Below, one piece after another: positions 22,747 through 24,169 of a stretch of 24,169 nt of DNA. Source of the stretch: Galactobacter sp. (GTDB lineage Bacteria > Actinomycetota > Actinomycetes > Actinomycetales > Micrococcaceae). The position numbers and the translations under genes were made by a program. The stretch is from positions 1 through 24,169 of the forward strand of contig NZ_JALAGT010000130.1 of the NCBI RefSeq assembly GCF_022712295.1, in the 5' to 3' direction. The notes under the pieces were generated by a model. That model did no database searches. It had not been told where the DNA came from and saw only the letters and a program-made list of their open reading frames with translations. The number at the start of each line of letters is the position of its first letter. The first letter of the stretch is position 1.

Positions 22747-23045
22747 CGTTCGGCGACAAGGAGACCGAACGGCTGTGGCGCCGTGAGCGCGTGCGGGCGA
22801 TCGATCCGAGGATCCATCGGGTCGCGCTGCGCAAGTTGCGTCAGGTGGGGGCCGCGCAGTCTCTTGAGGACCTCCGCGTCCCGCCCGGCAACCGGCTCGA
22901 GGCGCTCAAGGGTGATCGTGCCGGACAGCACAGCATCAGGATCAACGACCAATGGCGCATCTGCTTCGCGTGGACCGACGCCGGACCGGAGGAGGTGCAG
23001 ATCGTTGACTACCACGGACAGGATCGAGCCGATCCACCCGGGTGA
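22737..23045 (+). CDS. higB: HigB-type toxin (RelE/ParE superfamily, plasmid maintenance killer)
   Basis: This 102-residue protein is a close match to the HigB family: MIRSFGDKETERLW at the N-terminus, AAQSLEDLRVPPGNRLEALKGDR (39-61) and QHSIRINDQWRICFAW (64-79), then VQIVDYH. HigB toxins are mRNA interferases that cut transcripts on the ribosome. The family's basic and aromatic residues (Arg68, Arg74, Trp73, His93) are present. It starts at an ATG 8 nt after a TATAAT box and overlaps higA by 41 bp. It lies between the R2 and R3 repeats, so it belongs to the second inserted segment. It looks intact. Confidence 0.95.
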   Translation: MIRSFGDKETERLWRRERVRAIDPRIHRVALRKLRQVGAAQSLEDLRVPPGNRLEALKGDRAGQHSIRINDQWRICFAWTDAGPEEVQIVDYHGQDRADPPG

Positions 23046-23307
23046 GGTCCTCATGGAGGACTTCATCGAGGGCTTCGGCCTCACGCAGAACAAGCTCGCG
23101 GTCTCGATCGGGGTTCCGCCCCGACGGATCAACGAGATCGTGCACGGCAAGCGAGGCATCACGGCAGACACCGCGCTCCGGCTCGCGAAGTTCTTCGGGA
23201 CGTCGGCGGAGTTCTGGATCAACCTGCAAAGCCACTATGAGCTGGACCGTGCGGAGGACCTGGCGGGAGAGCAGATCGCCTCGATCACGCCGCTACAGGT
23301 CGCGTGA
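23005..23307 (+). CDS. higA: HigA-type antitoxin (XRE family)
   Basis: The 100-residue product starts at TTG, with GGAGGAGGT 8 nt upstream. That start gives the family N-terminus MTTTDRIEPIHPGEVLMEDF; the next possible start, ATG 23053, would remove the conserved IHPGEVL. The helix-turn-helix covers about 24-70 (LTQNKLAVSIGVPPRRINEI, then GITADTALRLAKFFGTSAEF), followed by WINLQSHYELDRAED. HigA neutralises HigB and represses their promoter. It overlaps higB by 41 bp, ensuring co-translation. The toxin-first order is the usual higBA order. Confidence 0.93.
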   Translation: MTTTDRIEPIHPGEVLMEDFIEGFGLTQNKLAVSIGVPPRRINEIVHGKRGITADTALRLAKFFGTSAEFWINLQSHYELDRAEDLAGEQIASITPLQVA

Positions 23308-23338
23308 TCGTGCCGGCTGAGAACCCGGACCCGAACGG

Positions 23339-23560
23339 GTGGTCAGTCAGACCGGAGGACCCGTCCCCGACGATGTAACTCGACTCCTGGCAACGGTCCC
23401 GGAGTGGTTCGGGATCCTTGAGTCCAACGCCGAGTACATCGAGGCCGCTCGGACCAAGGAGACCTGGACCGTCCGCGCTCGAGGAGACCGAACTCTGGGG
23501 AGAGGGCACCCCCTGCCTGATCATGGTGAAGCCACTTGGTGAATCGGGGGGCCGCGCCGC
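23339..23560 (+). pseudogene. Remnant of a second GNAT acetyltransferase, internally deleted and frameshifted
   Basis: From the GTG at 23339 one frame gives DDVTRLLATVPEWFGI and NAEYIEAARTKETWTV, the N-terminus of a GNAT family with the usual LPEWFGIPEAN motif. Around 23472 the coding signal jumps to the next frame, which gives ALEETELWGEGTPCLIMVKPL, the C-terminus of the same family. The acetyl-CoA binding core of roughly 80 residues is missing. This is a decayed gene inside the second inserted segment, 31 bp after higA. Confidence 0.7.
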
Positions 23561-23603
23561 ACTGAGAGACGTCGTCCCCAGACGTTGCTCCGTGCCGGAA
23601 TGC

Positions 23604-23628
23604 GGTGGAGTTCCGCTTCAACGATTGA
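23604..23628 (+). repeat. att-like repeat R3, degenerate third copy of the ychF 3' end
   Basis: GGTGGAGTTCCG (23604-23615) is identical to the last 12 bp of R1 and R2. It is followed by CTTCAACGATTGA, reading VEFRFND then stop. It could be the displaced original ychF end, or an end left by another insertion. It lies 925 bp after the matching position in R2. Confidence 0.6.
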
Positions 23629-23646
23629 TTTCGCCGGCTCGGGTTG

Positions 23647-24049
23647 TCATGGAGAACCAACGTCAGGCAGCCCCTCGAGCTCACGCGCGGTGAGCGGTGA
23701 AGACGAGTACCCCGATGCTTTGCGCGGCCGGTTCCCCTTCGAACCCACCGAAAACAGCGTCGACGAGCAACCCCCGGCAGTGAGTAATGAGCGCAGGCGG
23801 TCCTCGCCGCGGAGGCGGATGCCATCGCATTCCTTTCGCTCCCGTCCTACGGCATCGACCTCATGAGCGCAGAAGTTGATCAGTCCGCTGGACTCGTCGA
23901 CGCGGGTCGTTTGGTACCAGTGATGGCTCGGATCCTCCAGCAGCTCGGTCATCCGGTGGCTGCGTTCCTTCGTCCAGCGCTCCCATCCGCGCGCATGCGG
24001 GTCGCACGAATCGAACGCCAGTTGCCCGCTAGTGTCGCGTGTCGTTAGT
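23647..24049 (-). pseudogene. Minus-strand gene fragment lacking its 5' end
   Basis: An open frame without an upstream start runs on the minus strand from a TAG near 24050 to a TGA at 23647. It has GC-rich codons in its first two thirds and protein-like content: LAFDSCDPHARGWERWTKER, then SHHWYQTTRVDESSGLINFC, then EVDAVGRERKECDGIRLRGE. The last 40 residues are Ser/Gly-rich and may be out of frame. An ATG at 23952 is internal to the conserved-looking part. The 5' end stops where IS630-like sequence begins, so it was probably cut by that insertion. I do not recognise the family. Confidence 0.4.
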
Positions 24050-24169
24050 TCCTAAATGGTTGGTGGTTTGGGAGAATTGGGTATGGCGAATTCTCCTGCT
24101 CCGGCGTTGCCTCTACGGGTTGGCGACAAAGATGTATTGAGGTCGTGGACGAGGTCCACGGCGATGCGC
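24046..24169 (+). mobile_element. Left end of an IS630-family insertion sequence (partial)
   Basis: An IS630-like transposase start lies at 24083 and the element runs off the window. IS630 elements insert at TA; TA occurs at 24046-24047 and 24053-24054, so the left boundary lies near there but is not resolved. The other end and inverted repeats are outside the window. Confidence 0.5.
24083..24169 (+). CDS. IS630-family transposase, N-terminal part
   Basis: Only the first 29 codons are present, truncated by the window end. They read MANSPAPALPLRVGD followed by KDVLRSWTRSTAMR, a close match to the start of actinobacterial IS630 transposases (PAPALxLxxGD...LxxWxRSxxxR), which begin with a helix-turn-helix domain and have a DDE catalytic domain further on. 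GGGAG lies about 8 nt before the ATG. Whether the full element is intact cannot be judged here. Confidence 0.7.
   Translation, partial: MANSPAPALPLRVGDKDVLRSWTRSTAMR

Overview
The window is high-GC DNA (roughly two thirds G+C by eye) with actinobacterial gene content: a GuaB3-type IMP dehydrogenase paralogue, a DUF3817 membrane protein beside guaA, an FmdB zinc ribbon beside a SAF-domain protein, and several promoters with a TANNNT box only 6-8 nt before a GTG or ATG start, as in leaderless transcripts. Content and order suggest Micrococcales, probably Micrococcaceae. I cannot name the genus from sequence alone. No rRNA, tRNA or CRISPR array was seen.

Layout. (1) 1-4395: purine nucleotide synthesis (guaB3, guaA) with a SURF1-like protein and a DUF3817 membrane protein between them. 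(2) 4574-8754: a 1301-residue protein with the DUF4011 / SF1 helicase / Vsr-like nuclease architecture whose motor and nuclease motifs look degenerate, followed by a translationally coupled small protein ending EQRPPHWG and a 19-bp tandem repeat. (3) 8844-10752, minus strand: SAF-domain protein, FmdB-like zinc ribbon and 5-formyltetrahydrofolate cyclo-ligase. (4) 10899-13699: an acidic-tailed membrane protein, an Lrp/AsnC regulator and a divergent AlaA-like aminotransferase. (5) 13696-15321, minus: exonuclease VII (xseA, xseB). (6) 15503-18917: two membrane proteins, then a divergent atypical SDR and TetR regulator pair with a palindrome repeated in inverted orientation between them. (7) 18964-21018, minus: rmuC and a MOSC-domain protein.

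(8) 21094-24169 is the accessory end and the most interesting part. ychF lacks its usual C-terminal tail (GDVVEFRFNV). Its frame departs after GDVVEFR into a new ten-residue end that overlaps the start of a GNAT acetyltransferase gene. The missing tail reappears, in frame, as the last residues of that acetyltransferase, in a 17-bp exact repeat of the ychF 3' end. A third partial copy lies about 0.9 kb further on, after a higBA toxin-antitoxin pair and a decayed acetyltransferase gene. I read this as an array of gene cassettes inserted at the 3' end of ychF, with att-like repeats. The window closes with a minus-strand gene fragment that has lost its 5' end next to the start of an IS630-family transposase.

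Most of the window is chromosomal housekeeping. The ychF cassette array and the degenerate helicase-nuclease are the parts most worth following up.
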